Shown: positions 6,734 through 15,388, numbered from the stretch's first letter. The stretch: 17,025 nt of DNA from Phocaeicola_A sp964481755 (GCA_964481755.1 CAYZVH010000056.1:1-17025), one strand, 5' to 3'. Notes: a model not told the origin generated them from the sequence alone. Program-made: numbers and translations.

Positions 6734-7909
6734 ATGATAAACGAAAGAGACGAACATATCATCGGTCTACTCTTCAAACGCATTGTAGGCTCCATCACAG
6801 AAGACGAGCAACACTTGATAGACGAATGGCGGAAAGAGAGTGATGCGCACGAGCAGTTGTACGCGCGCTTGCTCGATGCGGGATACCTGAAGAAAGAGTA
6901 TCTGCGCCGAAGCGTCGTCAACACGCAGCGTCCGCTGGAGGACATGCAGCATCGCATCGACAGAGAACGTAAAGGCAACGTGTTCGTTACCTGGAGGCCT
7001 TGGGTTGCAGCCGCCTCGATTGCCATCATCGTTTGTCTGGGATTTGCCAAGCTTTGGACATCCTCCGAGAAGATTACCGAGCAAACGGTGGCCCAAACCC
7101 ACCTATTGTCGGACATCAAGCCTGGAAGTCTGCAGGCAACACTGACGCTGGCCGATGGTGTGACCGTGCAGTTGGGAGCCGACAGTGCCACCAATGTGCA
7201 CACGATCAAAGCCCATCAGACTGTGGCACAAACCATACCCGACATCAAGCAGTTGAGTCTAGACGTGCCTCGTGGAGGTGAGTTTAAAATCATGTTGGAG
7301 GACAGTACCGAGGTGTGGCTCAACTCGGAGTCGAAACTCATCTACCCGGAGACCTTCTCTACGAACGAGCGTAGGGTTACCGTCACAGGTGAGGCCTACT
7401 TCAAGGTGGCGAAGGACAAGAGCCGTCCCTTCCTGGTGGAGACGGACGGACAGCTGGTGAAGGTCTACGGCACCGAATTCAACATCCGCTCTTATGCGGA
7501 AGACAAAGGAGTGCTCACTACCTTAATCGAGGGCAGCGTCTCCATCAGCAAACTTTCCGAGAAGAGCGGAGAGTTGATGTTGACGCCCGGTCATCAAGCT
7601 TGCTTCAACAAGAGCGACGAGTCTACATCGGTTAAGGAGGTAAACACGGCAGTAGTCACCTGCTGGAAAATGGGACGATTCGTGTTCGAGAACCAGACGC
7701 TCCGACAGATCATGCGCGACCTCAGCCGTTGGTACAATTTCGATTATCAATTCGAAGAGGAGGGATTGAGCGAGATAGAGTTTATGGGCAGCATTCCCCG
7801 TTATAGTGACTTCGCCGCAGCCTTGGCTCTGCTGAAGAAGAGTGGTGGACTGACATTCCGCATGGAGGGTGACAAAGTGGTCATCGCCAGGGATAAAGCA
7901 GTCCACTAG
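6734..7909 (+). CDS. FecR-family anti-sigma factor
   Basis: The 391-residue inner-membrane protein has a cytoplasmic N-terminal part (1-87) with the anti-sigma pattern HIIGLLFKRIVGSITEDEQ and LIDEWRKES. One membrane segment follows at about 89-107 (WVAAASIAIIVCLGFAKLW). The periplasmic FecR domain lies at about 178-275 (VPRGGEFKIMLEDSTEVWLN, VTGEAYFKVAKD), and a DUF4974-like domain at about 317-386, which in this family faces the transporter's STN domain. It should hold the sigma factor at the membrane until SusC reports substrate. The likely sigma partner is the divergent gene ending at 4617. Usually the two genes are adjacent in the same direction; here a TlpA gene and the promoter region separate them. 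Cys290 and Cys310 lie between the two periplasmic domains and could form a disulfide. Confidence 0.93.
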   Translation: MINERDEHIIGLLFKRIVGSITEDEQHLIDEWRKESDAHEQLYARLLDAGYLKKEYLRRSVVNTQRPLEDMQHRIDRERKGNVFVTWRPWVAAASIAIIVCLGFAKLWTSSEKITEQTVAQTHLLSDIKPGSLQATLTLADGVTVQLGADSATNVHTIKAHQTVAQTIPDIKQLSLDVPRGGEFKIMLEDSTEVWLNSESKLIYPETFSTNERRVTVTGEAYFKVAKDKSRPFLVETDGQLVKVYGTEFNIRSYAEDKGVLTTLIEGSVSISKLSEKSGELMLTPGHQACFNKSDESTSVKEVNTAVVTCWKMGRFVFENQTLRQIMRDLSRWYNFDYQFEEEGLSEIEFMGSIPRYSDFAAALALLKKSGGLTFRMEGDKVVIARDKAVH

Positions 7910-7955
7910 CCTCCAGTATATTCTACTAAACAACAAACATCGTAATTATATCTTT

Positions 7956-10900
7956 ATGAAAGAGAAAGTTCTAATTCTATTGTTACTCTGTGTCAGTTGG
8001 TTGACATTGCCATCCAAGGCATTGGCGCAAGAGTACAACGTCTCCTACAAGGGACAGTCTATTGAACAGATCATTTCGGACTTACGAAAGAAGACCGGGT
8101 ATGAATTTATGTACCAGAAACAGGTGGTCAAGGATTGCCCCTTGATAACCTTCACGGGCAAAAAGCTGAACCTGGTTCAACTGCTCGACCAAATCTTTTG
8201 GGACAAAGCGGGCATCAACTACGAGATTGTGGAGAAGACAATCGTGCTCAGCAAGAAGAAGGCAGTGAAGGAGGAGTCGAAACTCATCACCGGAACCGTG
8301 CTCGACGAGAATGGCGAGACCCTCCCGGGTGCCAACATCCTGCTCGATGGTAGTCAGACAGGAACCATTGCCGACATCGACGGACAGTTCTCGCTGTTGG
8401 TGAAGGGGAAAGACCCAGTCATCCGCGTTTCCTACATCGGCATGCGCGACCGGTCTATCCGTGTGAATTCACAGAAGGAGCTGTTCTTCCTCATCCGCAT
8501 GGAGAGTGATGCGAAAATTATGGATGAGGTATTGGTGACTGGCTATCAGAACTTGAAAAGGGAGAACGCCACGGGTGCCTACCAGATGATCTCGTCCAAG
8601 GAGATGGGCAACCGCTACTCCAGCACCATCGTGGACAATCTCGAAGGTAAGATACCGGGACTGGTGAGCTACAAGACGGGCCTTAACGAGAAAGGCGAGT
8701 CGTCGTTGCTCATCCGTGGTACTGGTTCGTTCCAAGCCAAGACCAACCCGTTGGTGGTAGTGGACGGACTGCCTATCGAAGGCTCCATCGAGAGTGTCAA
8801 CCCCTACGAAATTGAGAACGTCACAGTGCTGAAAGATGCCTCTGCCGCAGCCATCTACGGTGCGCGTGCCTCCAATGGTGTGATAGTCATCACCACCAAG
8901 AAGGCCAACAACGAGAAGCTCGAGGTGGACTTCAGCACCGACTTCACCATCAGCGAGAAGCAGAGCTACAGCAACTATAAGTGGGCAAACGCTGCCGAGG
9001 TCATCGAGTTGGAGAAGTACAACTTCAATGCCATGCGCAACGACGCTGACCAGAACGCTTTTAATGGATTGCTTACCTATTACGATTCCAACCCGATGGC
9101 CTTGAGCCCCGTCAGCCGTCTCTTGGTAAAGAATTACCTGGGAGGGCTTAGCGACCAGGAACTCAACAACCAGCTGAATCGTCTAAGTAAGAACGACTAC
9201 CGCAAGGAGTGGCAGGATGCCATGGAGCGCAACCAAATACTGCAGCAGTACAACCTCGCCTTCCGTACGCAAGGTAAGGTGCTCAACTCCAGCATCGTGC
9301 TCAATTTCAAGAAGGACAATCTAGGGACGACCAAGGAGAATAGTCAAGCGCTCACATTCAGCTATCGGGGCGACTTGAAAGCTACCAAGTGGCTCAACCT
9401 CTCGTTTGGTACCAACATCATCAACGAGCGCTCCAAGACACACTTGAGCGGACTTAACGATATCAACTCGTTCCTCCCCTACCAGAGCATGTACAACGAA
9501 GACGGCACACGCGCCGACATGGAAGCAGACACCTGGCTCGAGGAGGAATCACTCAACGACTCTTCCTATGGATTCAAGTCGGTGACCTACAACTTGCTGG
9601 ACGAGCTCAACATGAACTTCCAAAACACACGCCGCACCAACATTCGTTCGTTCATACACGCCACAGCGAACATCTTGCCCGAATGGACCGTCAGAGCACA
9701 GTTCCAGTACGAGGACATCAACTACAGCAGCAAGTCTTATTACGAGACCGACTCGTATACGATGCGCAACCTCTACAACCTCTACACCGGAGAGGAACTG
9801 GTGACTGAAGAGGATTGGGACACAGGTGAGATGATTACCTCCAGTGTCGTGAAGCACTACATACCCGACGGCGGTCGTCTGAACACAGAAAGCTCCGAAG
9901 GCGCATACTATACGTTCCGCGCACAGACGGACTACTCCAAGGTGTTCGCTGAGAAGCACGAGGTGACGGCAGCCGCCGGTTTCGAATACCGCCAGTCGAA
10001 GACCAACACTTACAGCAACCTGTTGTTAGGATACGACGAGCAGACACAGACCAACAGCAACGGACTAATCAATTATGGTCAGCTGAAGGACATACAAGGT
10101 TCCGCCTCTTTGCTGGGCTCCAATTATTATATGTATGGTGCTCCCGAAGGAACGGACTTCACCACAACGGATGTGCTCCACCGTTTCTACTCACTCTACT
10201 TCACGGGTAACTATGTGTACGACCGCCGCTACAGCGCCTCACTTTCCTACCGTGTGGACAAGACAGATTTGTTCGGTGCCGACCCCGAGTTCCGTGGCCG
10301 CCCGCTATGGTCTGTCGGCTTGAGCTGGAACATCCACAACGAATCATTCATGAAGTCCTACGATTGGATCGATGCCTTGAAGTTGCGCGCCAGCTATGGT
10401 CTCACAGGTAACATCGACCAGACCGTATCGTCATACCTGACGGCGACTATCAGTACCAATGAGATGGGTGGAAGCAAATATGCCACGCTGAACACACCGC
10501 CCAACGACCAGTTGCGCTGGGAGAAGACAGCGTCGTGGAACGTAGGCGTAGACTTCTCGCTGTGGAACAACAGGCTGAGCGGTTCTGTGGACTGGTACCG
10601 CAAGGAAGGCAGCGACCTGCTGACCGTCACCGACCTCGACCCCACAACGGGTTGGAGCCAATTGACTATCAACAACGGCAAGGCACTGAACAGCGGTATC
10701 GAACTGCAACTGGATGGTGCCATCGTGAAGCCCCAATCCCGCGACGGACTGGGAGTGAACGCTGCCATCAACTTCTCGTACAACAAGAACGAGGTGAAGC
10801 AGGTGAACCACGAGGCAGCTACCGGTTACACGGCTTTGCAGCATTACACCTATCACAAAGGATACCCCATCCACTCACTCTTCTCATACCGCTTCGCCGG

Positions 10901-11543
10901 CATAGTTACCGAGGATGGTCTCCAGCACTTCAGTTGGTACGACAAGGACAACAATGTCCACACCTCTGAGATTACCTCCGAAGACTTCAAGGTTGAGGAC
11001 GCTGTCTACAGTGGCAGTCTCGACCCGAAGTATATGGCCAACTTCACTCCAGAGCTGACTTACAAGGGATTCTCCTTGTCCGCTATGTTCTCTTACTACG
11101 GCGGCCATTACATGCGCGTCCGCACCGACGACTGGACCTGCGAAGGCACCCAGTATGGCTATAGTCGTTTCTCGTCAATCGCCGCCGTGCCGCAAAGCTA
11201 TCTAAACTACTGGCGTAGCGAGGACAAGAGGCTCTATCCCGCCAATGGTTACATGGGAGGCACTAATGTGGTTGGCAGCAACTACTCGCGCTACATGGAT
11301 GCCAATGTGGTGCCGGCTGATTACTTGAAGCTGCGCAACGTCGTGTTGGGATACAACTTCAACCACTACATCTGCAAGAAACTTGGTGTCAACGCACTGC
11401 GCCTGCGCATCCAAGCCAACAACCTGTGGACATGGGCTCGCAACAGTCAGAACATCGACCCCGAGGCCAACAATCCTTATGACGGATCGACACTGAATAA
11501 GACACCGCGTAGCTACACAATGAGCCTATACATTAACCTGTAA
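7956..11543 (+). CDS. SusC/RagA-type TonB-dependent outer-membrane transporter with STN domain
   Basis: The start at 7956 gives 1195 residues and a clean signal peptide of 24 residues (MKEKVLILLLLC ... SKALA before QE). The frame is open to an ATG at 7869 inside fecR, but that would bury the signal peptide. Domains: STN signalling domain at about 28-100 (QSIEQIISDLRKKTGYEFMY); carboxypeptidase-regulatory-like beta sandwich at about 109-177 (GTVLDENGETLPGANI); a TonB-box-like MDEVLVTGY near 189; plug domain to about 315, with LVVVDGLPIEG, ENVTVLKDASAAAIYGARAS and NGVIVITTKKA; then the beta barrel ending SYTMSLYINL. The STN domain explains the length above usual SusC proteins and marks it as a transporter that signals to FecR. 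It imports a substrate using TonB energy together with the SusD partner 13 bases downstream. The substrate is not evident. Confidence 0.96.
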   Translation: MKEKVLILLLLCVSWLTLPSKALAQEYNVSYKGQSIEQIISDLRKKTGYEFMYQKQVVKDCPLITFTGKKLNLVQLLDQIFWDKAGINYEIVEKTIVLSKKKAVKEESKLITGTVLDENGETLPGANILLDGSQTGTIADIDGQFSLLVKGKDPVIRVSYIGMRDRSIRVNSQKELFFLIRMESDAKIMDEVLVTGYQNLKRENATGAYQMISSKEMGNRYSSTIVDNLEGKIPGLVSYKTGLNEKGESSLLIRGTGSFQAKTNPLVVVDGLPIEGSIESVNPYEIENVTVLKDASAAAIYGARASNGVIVITTKKANNEKLEVDFSTDFTISEKQSYSNYKWANAAEVIELEKYNFNAMRNDADQNAFNGLLTYYDSNPMALSPVSRLLVKNYLGGLSDQELNNQLNRLSKNDYRKEWQDAMERNQILQQYNLAFRTQGKVLNSSIVLNFKKDNLGTTKENSQALTFSYRGDLKATKWLNLSFGTNIINERSKTHLSGLNDINSFLPYQSMYNEDGTRADMEADTWLEEESLNDSSYGFKSVTYNLLDELNMNFQNTRRTNIRSFIHATANILPEWTVRAQFQYEDINYSSKSYYETDSYTMRNLYNLYTGEELVTEEDWDTGEMITSSVVKHYIPDGGRLNTESSEGAYYTFRAQTDYSKVFAEKHEVTAAAGFEYRQSKTNTYSNLLLGYDEQTQTNSNGLINYGQLKDIQGSASLLGSNYYMYGAPEGTDFTTTDVLHRFYSLYFTGNYVYDRRYSASLSYRVDKTDLFGADPEFRGRPLWSVGLSWNIHNESFMKSYDWIDALKLRASYGLTGNIDQTVSSYLTATISTNEMGGSKYATLNTPPNDQLRWEKTASWNVGVDFSLWNNRLSGSVDWYRKEGSDLLTVTDLDPTTGWSQLTINNGKALNSGIELQLDGAIVKPQSRDGLGVNAAINFSYNKNEVKQVNHEAATGYTALQHYTYHKGYPIHSLFSYRFAGIVTEDGLQHFSWYDKDNNVHTSEITSEDFKVEDAVYSGSLDPKYMANFTPELTYKGFSLSAMFSYYGGHYMRVRTDDWTCEGTQYGYSRFSSIAAVPQSYLNYWRSEDKRLYPANGYMGGTNVVGSNYSRYMDANVVPADYLKLRNVVLGYNFNHYICKKLGVNALRLRIQANNLWTWARNSQNIDPEANNPYDGSTLNKTPRSYTMSLYINL

Positions 11544-11556
11544 AAAGAAGAAAACG

Positions 11557-12969
11557 ATGAAAAGAAACATATTGATTGCCTGCGGAGCCGCACTGCTGAT
11601 GTGGTGCACTACCGCTTGTGACGACAAACTGGATATTGTGCCCAAGGGCAAAACTACCCTGGAGAATGTCACGGACCTGGAGTTGCTCCTCAACCAAGAG
11701 TATTCACTGGTGCAACATGCCGTGCAAGACCTCGGCCTCATCTGCAACGAATCCTTGGGTCTGATGATGTCCATACCAAGTACCATGTCGCAGACTAATA
11801 CGCTAGACTATGCCTACTTGACGTATAACACCGACATCGACCGCGCTACACTTGCCACAGAGGACACTCGCTACGAGGAGGCTTACAAGTACATCAACTA
11901 CATGAACGTGATTCTCGAGAAGATGCCCGACGCCACAGGCGACGAGAGCAGCAAAGCCGGTTTGATGGCAGAAGCACACGTCATGCGTGCCTACATCCAC
12001 TGGTTGCTGGTGAACATCTACGCCAAACAATACGACGAGGCTACAGCTAACGAGGAGGGCGGCATCGCCTACGTGAAGGATACCGACGTATCGACCCAGA
12101 AGACAAAACTCTCGTTGGAAGAGACCTACCAATGCATCTTGGACGATTGCACGGACGACATCATAGCGCAGTTGCCCGACAAAAATTCCACAAACGTGAT
12201 GCGTGCCGACAAGGCATTCGGTTATGCAGTACGCGCAAAGGTCTTGATGCAGATGAAACGATACAGCGATGCCCTACCCTATGCCCAGAAAGCGTTGAAC
12301 GAGAACGGAAAGATAGAGGACCGTTCCCCCTTGGTAGAGTCCATGACCTGGTCGCTGGATTATGACTATGCCGGCAACTACCTCTACATGAGAGGATCCA
12401 CCCGTGCGATGCCCTGCATGGAAACCCTTTCGGCTGAGACCAGCCAGATGTTCGAGGCAGGCGACTATGTCATCAACTACGACTTGATGGGTGGCTGGAG
12501 CGAATTGTATGCCCAGATGTTCTGCGGTACAACAGGCTGCTTGATGTATTTCGGCTGGTCCACCTCCGCCAATGAGTACGGTATCAACAGCGACCGCATG
12601 TATTACACAGCCGCCGAGTGTTACATCCGCACCGGAGAAATCCGAAAAGGATTGGAACTGGTGGACCGCGTACGTGCAAAGCGTGTAGAGGACTATGAGC
12701 CGTTCACTACGCAGTACGACAATGGAGCCACCAGTGAGGCAGAAGCCATGGCAATGCTCCAAAAGGCCAAATGGATAGAGTGCATCAGCTCTTACGAGAA
12801 CTTCTTCGACTGCAAACGGTGGAACACCGAGGAGAAGTACAAACGCACCATCACTCGTGACCTTGGTGAATACGGAACGTTCTCCATCGCTCCCGACTCT
12901 CCGCTGTGGGTACTTCCATTCCCAGCGAACGCGGTACGCTACAATGCGTCTCTCACTCAGAACTATTAA
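11557..12969 (+). CDS. SusD/RagB-type substrate-binding lipoprotein
   Basis: The 470-residue product has a lipoprotein signal with Cys21 as the lipid site (MWCTTAC), followed by DDKLDIVPKG, the usual SusD beginning. Helical TPR-like segments include AEAHVMRAYIHWLLVNIYAK at 138-157 and RADKAFGYAVRAKVLMQMKR at 216-235. The end, DSPLWVLPFPANAVRYN and then SLTQNY, is the typical SusD C-terminus. SusD proteins sit on the cell surface as a lid over SusC. It is unusual in having nine cysteines beyond the lipidated one (63, 193, 198, 287, 323, 328, 355, 409, 419), including CILDDC and CGTTGC, two CX4C motifs. That count is high for a surface binding protein and fits the two thioredoxin-like proteins encoded beside it. 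No carbohydrate-related gene is nearby, so a glycan ligand is not supported. Confidence 0.94.
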   Translation: MKRNILIACGAALLMWCTTACDDKLDIVPKGKTTLENVTDLELLLNQEYSLVQHAVQDLGLICNESLGLMMSIPSTMSQTNTLDYAYLTYNTDIDRATLATEDTRYEEAYKYINYMNVILEKMPDATGDESSKAGLMAEAHVMRAYIHWLLVNIYAKQYDEATANEEGGIAYVKDTDVSTQKTKLSLEETYQCILDDCTDDIIAQLPDKNSTNVMRADKAFGYAVRAKVLMQMKRYSDALPYAQKALNENGKIEDRSPLVESMTWSLDYDYAGNYLYMRGSTRAMPCMETLSAETSQMFEAGDYVINYDLMGGWSELYAQMFCGTTGCLMYFGWSTSANEYGINSDRMYYTAAECYIRTGEIRKGLELVDRVRAKRVEDYEPFTTQYDNGATSEAEAMAMLQKAKWIECISSYENFFDCKRWNTEEKYKRTITRDLGEYGTFSIAPDSPLWVLPFPANAVRYNASLTQNY

Positions 12970-12979
12970 CTAAACATCT

Positions 12980-14287
12980 ATGAACAAAACAATCTTATTC
13001 TCGTGTGCGGCACTCCTCTTGAGTGCCTGCACACAAACCGCCAAAGAGTACAAACTGGAAGGTATGCTGAGCGGCAATCATGGCGATTACGCTCTGATAT
13101 CAGTGGGCAACAACAGTGTAAACACGGCCGACACGGTGCGCATCGCTCCCGACGGCACGTTCACTTACACCAAGGTGTTGGACGAGCCCAATATGGGATT
13201 TATGTATGTGCCCGACAAAGCATTCTACAGTCTGATTATGATAAACGGCACCACCACACATTTGAGCGCCAACCCCGACGAGATGAACGACTTCACCTTC
13301 ACGGGCGACCTCGAGGAGGCTTATGGCTTCGAGCAGGTGGTGAGCAAGTCGGTACAGGCCAAGTGCGAGGCCCCATACGCTTCGTTCGCCGACCTACAAC
13401 GCACACTGACAGCACTGACGGACTCCATCAAAGAGGCGGTAAAGTCCATCTCTCCCAAGGACTTCGGCAAACTCATAAACCGCACCTATAGCGAAAGTGT
13501 GGACTTTGCGATGCTAAGCTACCACGAGCAGCTTGCAGCTAACGGCAAAGCGCCAGGTAGCGATGCAGACTATAACAAGTATATGGAGTCGTTGGAACTG
13601 AAGAGCAGTTACACAGCACAGGTTTATCTGAATTGGAAAGAGGGTTGCCTGAACCCTAACAGCAATCCCTCCTATCTGCGGATGATCACTACGGCCGAGG
13701 AGAAGATAAAGGACGCCGACCTACTGGAGCGCACCGTACTCGACCTGCTCAGCAGCTATTTCAACAGTTGCGACGAAGAGCTGGAGGCAATCTATCAGAA
13801 GGCTATGACGCTGGTGAAGACCGAGAAGTACAGAGAGTGGGTGGAGAAGATCTACAATGCCAACAAGAACCTGGTGCCAGGAGCCGATGCATTGGACTGC
13901 ACCTTGGAAGCCACCGACGGCACTACCTGTAACCTGTCCGACCTCTTCGGTAAAGTAATCTACCTGGACATCTGGGCCACCTGGTGCGGCCCCTGCTGCG
14001 AGGAGATTCCCTATATGGAGAAGGTGGCCGAGCACTTCAAAGGCGACAGCCGCATTCTGCCCGTCAGCATCTCGGTAGACAGTAACAAGGATGCTTGGCA
14101 CAAGAAACTGAAGACGGACAATCCTCAGTGGGCACAGTATCTGTGCAGTGACTTCACCAAGTTGTATGGCATCACTGGCATCCCGCGCTTCTTGCTCATC
14201 GGCAAGGATGGTAAAATCATCACTACGGATGCCCCACGTCCATCAGACCCTAAATGCATCGAGTTTATCAACGAGCATCTGAAATAG
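12980..14287 (+). CDS. TlpA-family thiol-disulfide oxidoreductase lipoprotein (copy 2)
   Basis: The 435-residue product starts with a short lipoprotein signal (lipobox LSAC, Cys17 lipidated). No acidic run follows the cysteine, so it probably stays on a periplasmic membrane face. A DUF4369-like beta domain covers about 23-115, a helical linker follows, and the thioredoxin domain starts near 305. YLDIWATWCGPCCEEIPY at 328-345 gives redox cysteines 336 and 339 plus Cys340; GIPRF at 400-404 supplies the cis-proline. It is a clear paralogue of the protein encoded at 5337: same DGTTC, WCGPCC, WAQY, GIPRF and ARPSD/PRPSD blocks. It has about ten cysteines in the mature part apart from the lipid cysteine. 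It begins 10 bases after the SusD gene, so it is in the same operon, and a strong hairpin follows. The paralogues differ in anchoring, which hints at separate partners. Confidence 0.92.
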   Translation: MNKTILFSCAALLLSACTQTAKEYKLEGMLSGNHGDYALISVGNNSVNTADTVRIAPDGTFTYTKVLDEPNMGFMYVPDKAFYSLIMINGTTTHLSANPDEMNDFTFTGDLEEAYGFEQVVSKSVQAKCEAPYASFADLQRTLTALTDSIKEAVKSISPKDFGKLINRTYSESVDFAMLSYHEQLAANGKAPGSDADYNKYMESLELKSSYTAQVYLNWKEGCLNPNSNPSYLRMITTAEEKIKDADLLERTVLDLLSSYFNSCDEELEAIYQKAMTLVKTEKYREWVEKIYNANKNLVPGADALDCTLEATDGTTCNLSDLFGKVIYLDIWATWCGPCCEEIPYMEKVAEHFKGDSRILPVSISVDSNKDAWHKKLKTDNPQWAQYLCSDFTKLYGITGIPRFLLIGKDGKIITTDAPRPSDPKCIEFINEHLK

Positions 14288-14333
14288 CCACTCCACCAAT
14301 ATACCTATTATTATATAAGGAGTAGAAAGAGAA

Positions 14334-14408
14334 AGCCTCTGTTCATGGGTTTGCGAAGCAGTATTGGTAATTGTCGCTTCACAGGCTCACGAACAGAGGC
14401 TGTTTTTT
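14334..14408 (+). terminator. Long hairpin terminator after the SusCD/TlpA operon
   Basis: AGCCTCTGTTC at 14334-14344 pairs exactly with GAACAGAGGCT at 14391-14401. The stem continues inward through 14359/14376 with G-U pairs and only two mismatches (14345 with 14390, 14354 with 14381), leaving a 16-base loop. That is about 24 pairs in all. TTTTTT at 14403-14408 follows, giving an intrinsic terminator for the + strand operon. On the minus strand the tract after the stem is CTTTCTCTTTC, so it may also stop transcription from argF, which ends at 14421. Confidence 0.87.
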
Positions 14409-14420
14409 ATGCTCTTCAGA

Positions 14421-15374
14421 TTAGAGGCTCTCGAGTATCCGTTTCAGCACGACAGTAGCAGAGATCTCACGGTTGGCCGCCTCGGGGATGACGATGGACT
14501 GCGGACTCTCTATCACGTCGTCGGTCACAATCATGTTGCGGCGAACGGGCAGACAGTGCATGAAGTAGGCGTTGTTGGTCACTGCCATCTGACGGTCACT
14601 GACGGTCCATTCACGGTCGGTGCTGATGATCTTCCCGTAGTTGTCGCCCGTGTAGGCGGCCCAATTCTTTGCGTAAACGAAGTCCGCGCCTTCGAAGGCT
14701 TTCATCTGGTCATATTCCACCTTGGCATTGCCCACGAACTTCGGGTCGAGCTCATAGCCGTGCGGATGGGTGATAACGAAGTCGAAGTCTGTAGCGTTCA
14801 TCCATTCAGCGAAAGAGTTCGGCACAGCCTGAGGCAATGGCCGTGGATGCGGGGCCCAGGTCATCACCACCTTCGGGCGGGCGGTCTTCTTGTACTCCTC
14901 GATGGTTATCAGGTCGGCAAAGCTCTGCAGCGGGTGGCGGGTAGCAGCCTCCATGGAGAATACCGGGCGACCGGAGTATTTGATGAACTGGTTCAGAATC
15001 ACCTCATCGTAGTCGTACGCCTTGTTCTCGAAGCGGGCAAAGGAGCGCACACCGATGACGTCGCAGTAGCAGCCCATCACGGGAACAGCCTCCAACAGGT
15101 GTTCGGGTTTGTCGCCGTCCATAATGACGCCACGCTCGGTCTCCAGTTTCCATGCGCCCTGGTTAATGTCCAGCACGATGACGTTCATGCCCAGGTTGAG
15201 TGCAGCCTTCTGGGTACTCAGGCGGGTACGCAGACTGGAGTTGAAGAAAATCATCATCAACGTCTTGTTACGTCCCAACTCTACATATTTAAAGCGGTCT
15301 TTCTTTATCTCGAAAGCTTCCTTCAGGGCGGACTTCAAGTCGCCAAGGTCCTGTACGCAAGTAAAATTTCTCAT
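14421..15374 (-). CDS. argF': N-succinyl-L-ornithine carbamoyltransferase
   Basis: The 317-residue cytoplasmic enzyme transfers a carbamoyl group from carbamoyl phosphate to N-succinylornithine, giving N-succinylcitrulline in the Bacteroides version of arginine synthesis. The carbamoyl-phosphate loop is NSSLRTRLSTQKA at 45-57, and the carbamoyltransferase signature FMHCLPVRRNM lies near the C-terminus. The sequence closely resembles what I recall of the Bacteroides fragilis ArgF' enzyme. Residue 90 is proline (DGDKPEHLLEA). Published work on these enzymes identified proline here as the succinyl-specific choice and glutamate as the acetyl-specific one. It is the last gene of a proB-proA-argF' set, 50 bases after proA, with CAAGAGAGAC ahead of its ATG. 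It converges on the SusCD operon. The substrate call rests on Pro90 and overall resemblance. Confidence 0.94.
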   Translation of the reverse strand: MRNFTCVQDLGDLKSALKEAFEIKKDRFKYVELGRNKTLMMIFFNSSLRTRLSTQKAALNLGMNVIVLDINQGAWKLETERGVIMDGDKPEHLLEAVPVMGCYCDVIGVRSFARFENKAYDYDEVILNQFIKYSGRPVFSMEAATRHPLQSFADLITIEEYKKTARPKVVMTWAPHPRPLPQAVPNSFAEWMNATDFDFVITHPHGYELDPKFVGNAKVEYDQMKAFEGADFVYAKNWAAYTGDNYGKIISTDREWTVSDRQMAVTNNAYFMHCLPVRRNMIVTDDVIESPQSIVIPEAANREISATVVLKRILESL

Positions 15375-15388
15375 GTCTCTCTTGTTTA

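Noticed and set aside
7869..7955. Upstream start for the SusC protein inside fecR
   Set aside because: It adds 29 residues in front of a perfect signal peptide; the ATG at 7956 is the sensible start.
5337..14287. Polysaccharide utilisation locus
   Set aside because: SusC and SusD are present, but no carbohydrate-active enzyme, sulfatase or sugar transporter is; TlpA genes occupy the accessory positions.
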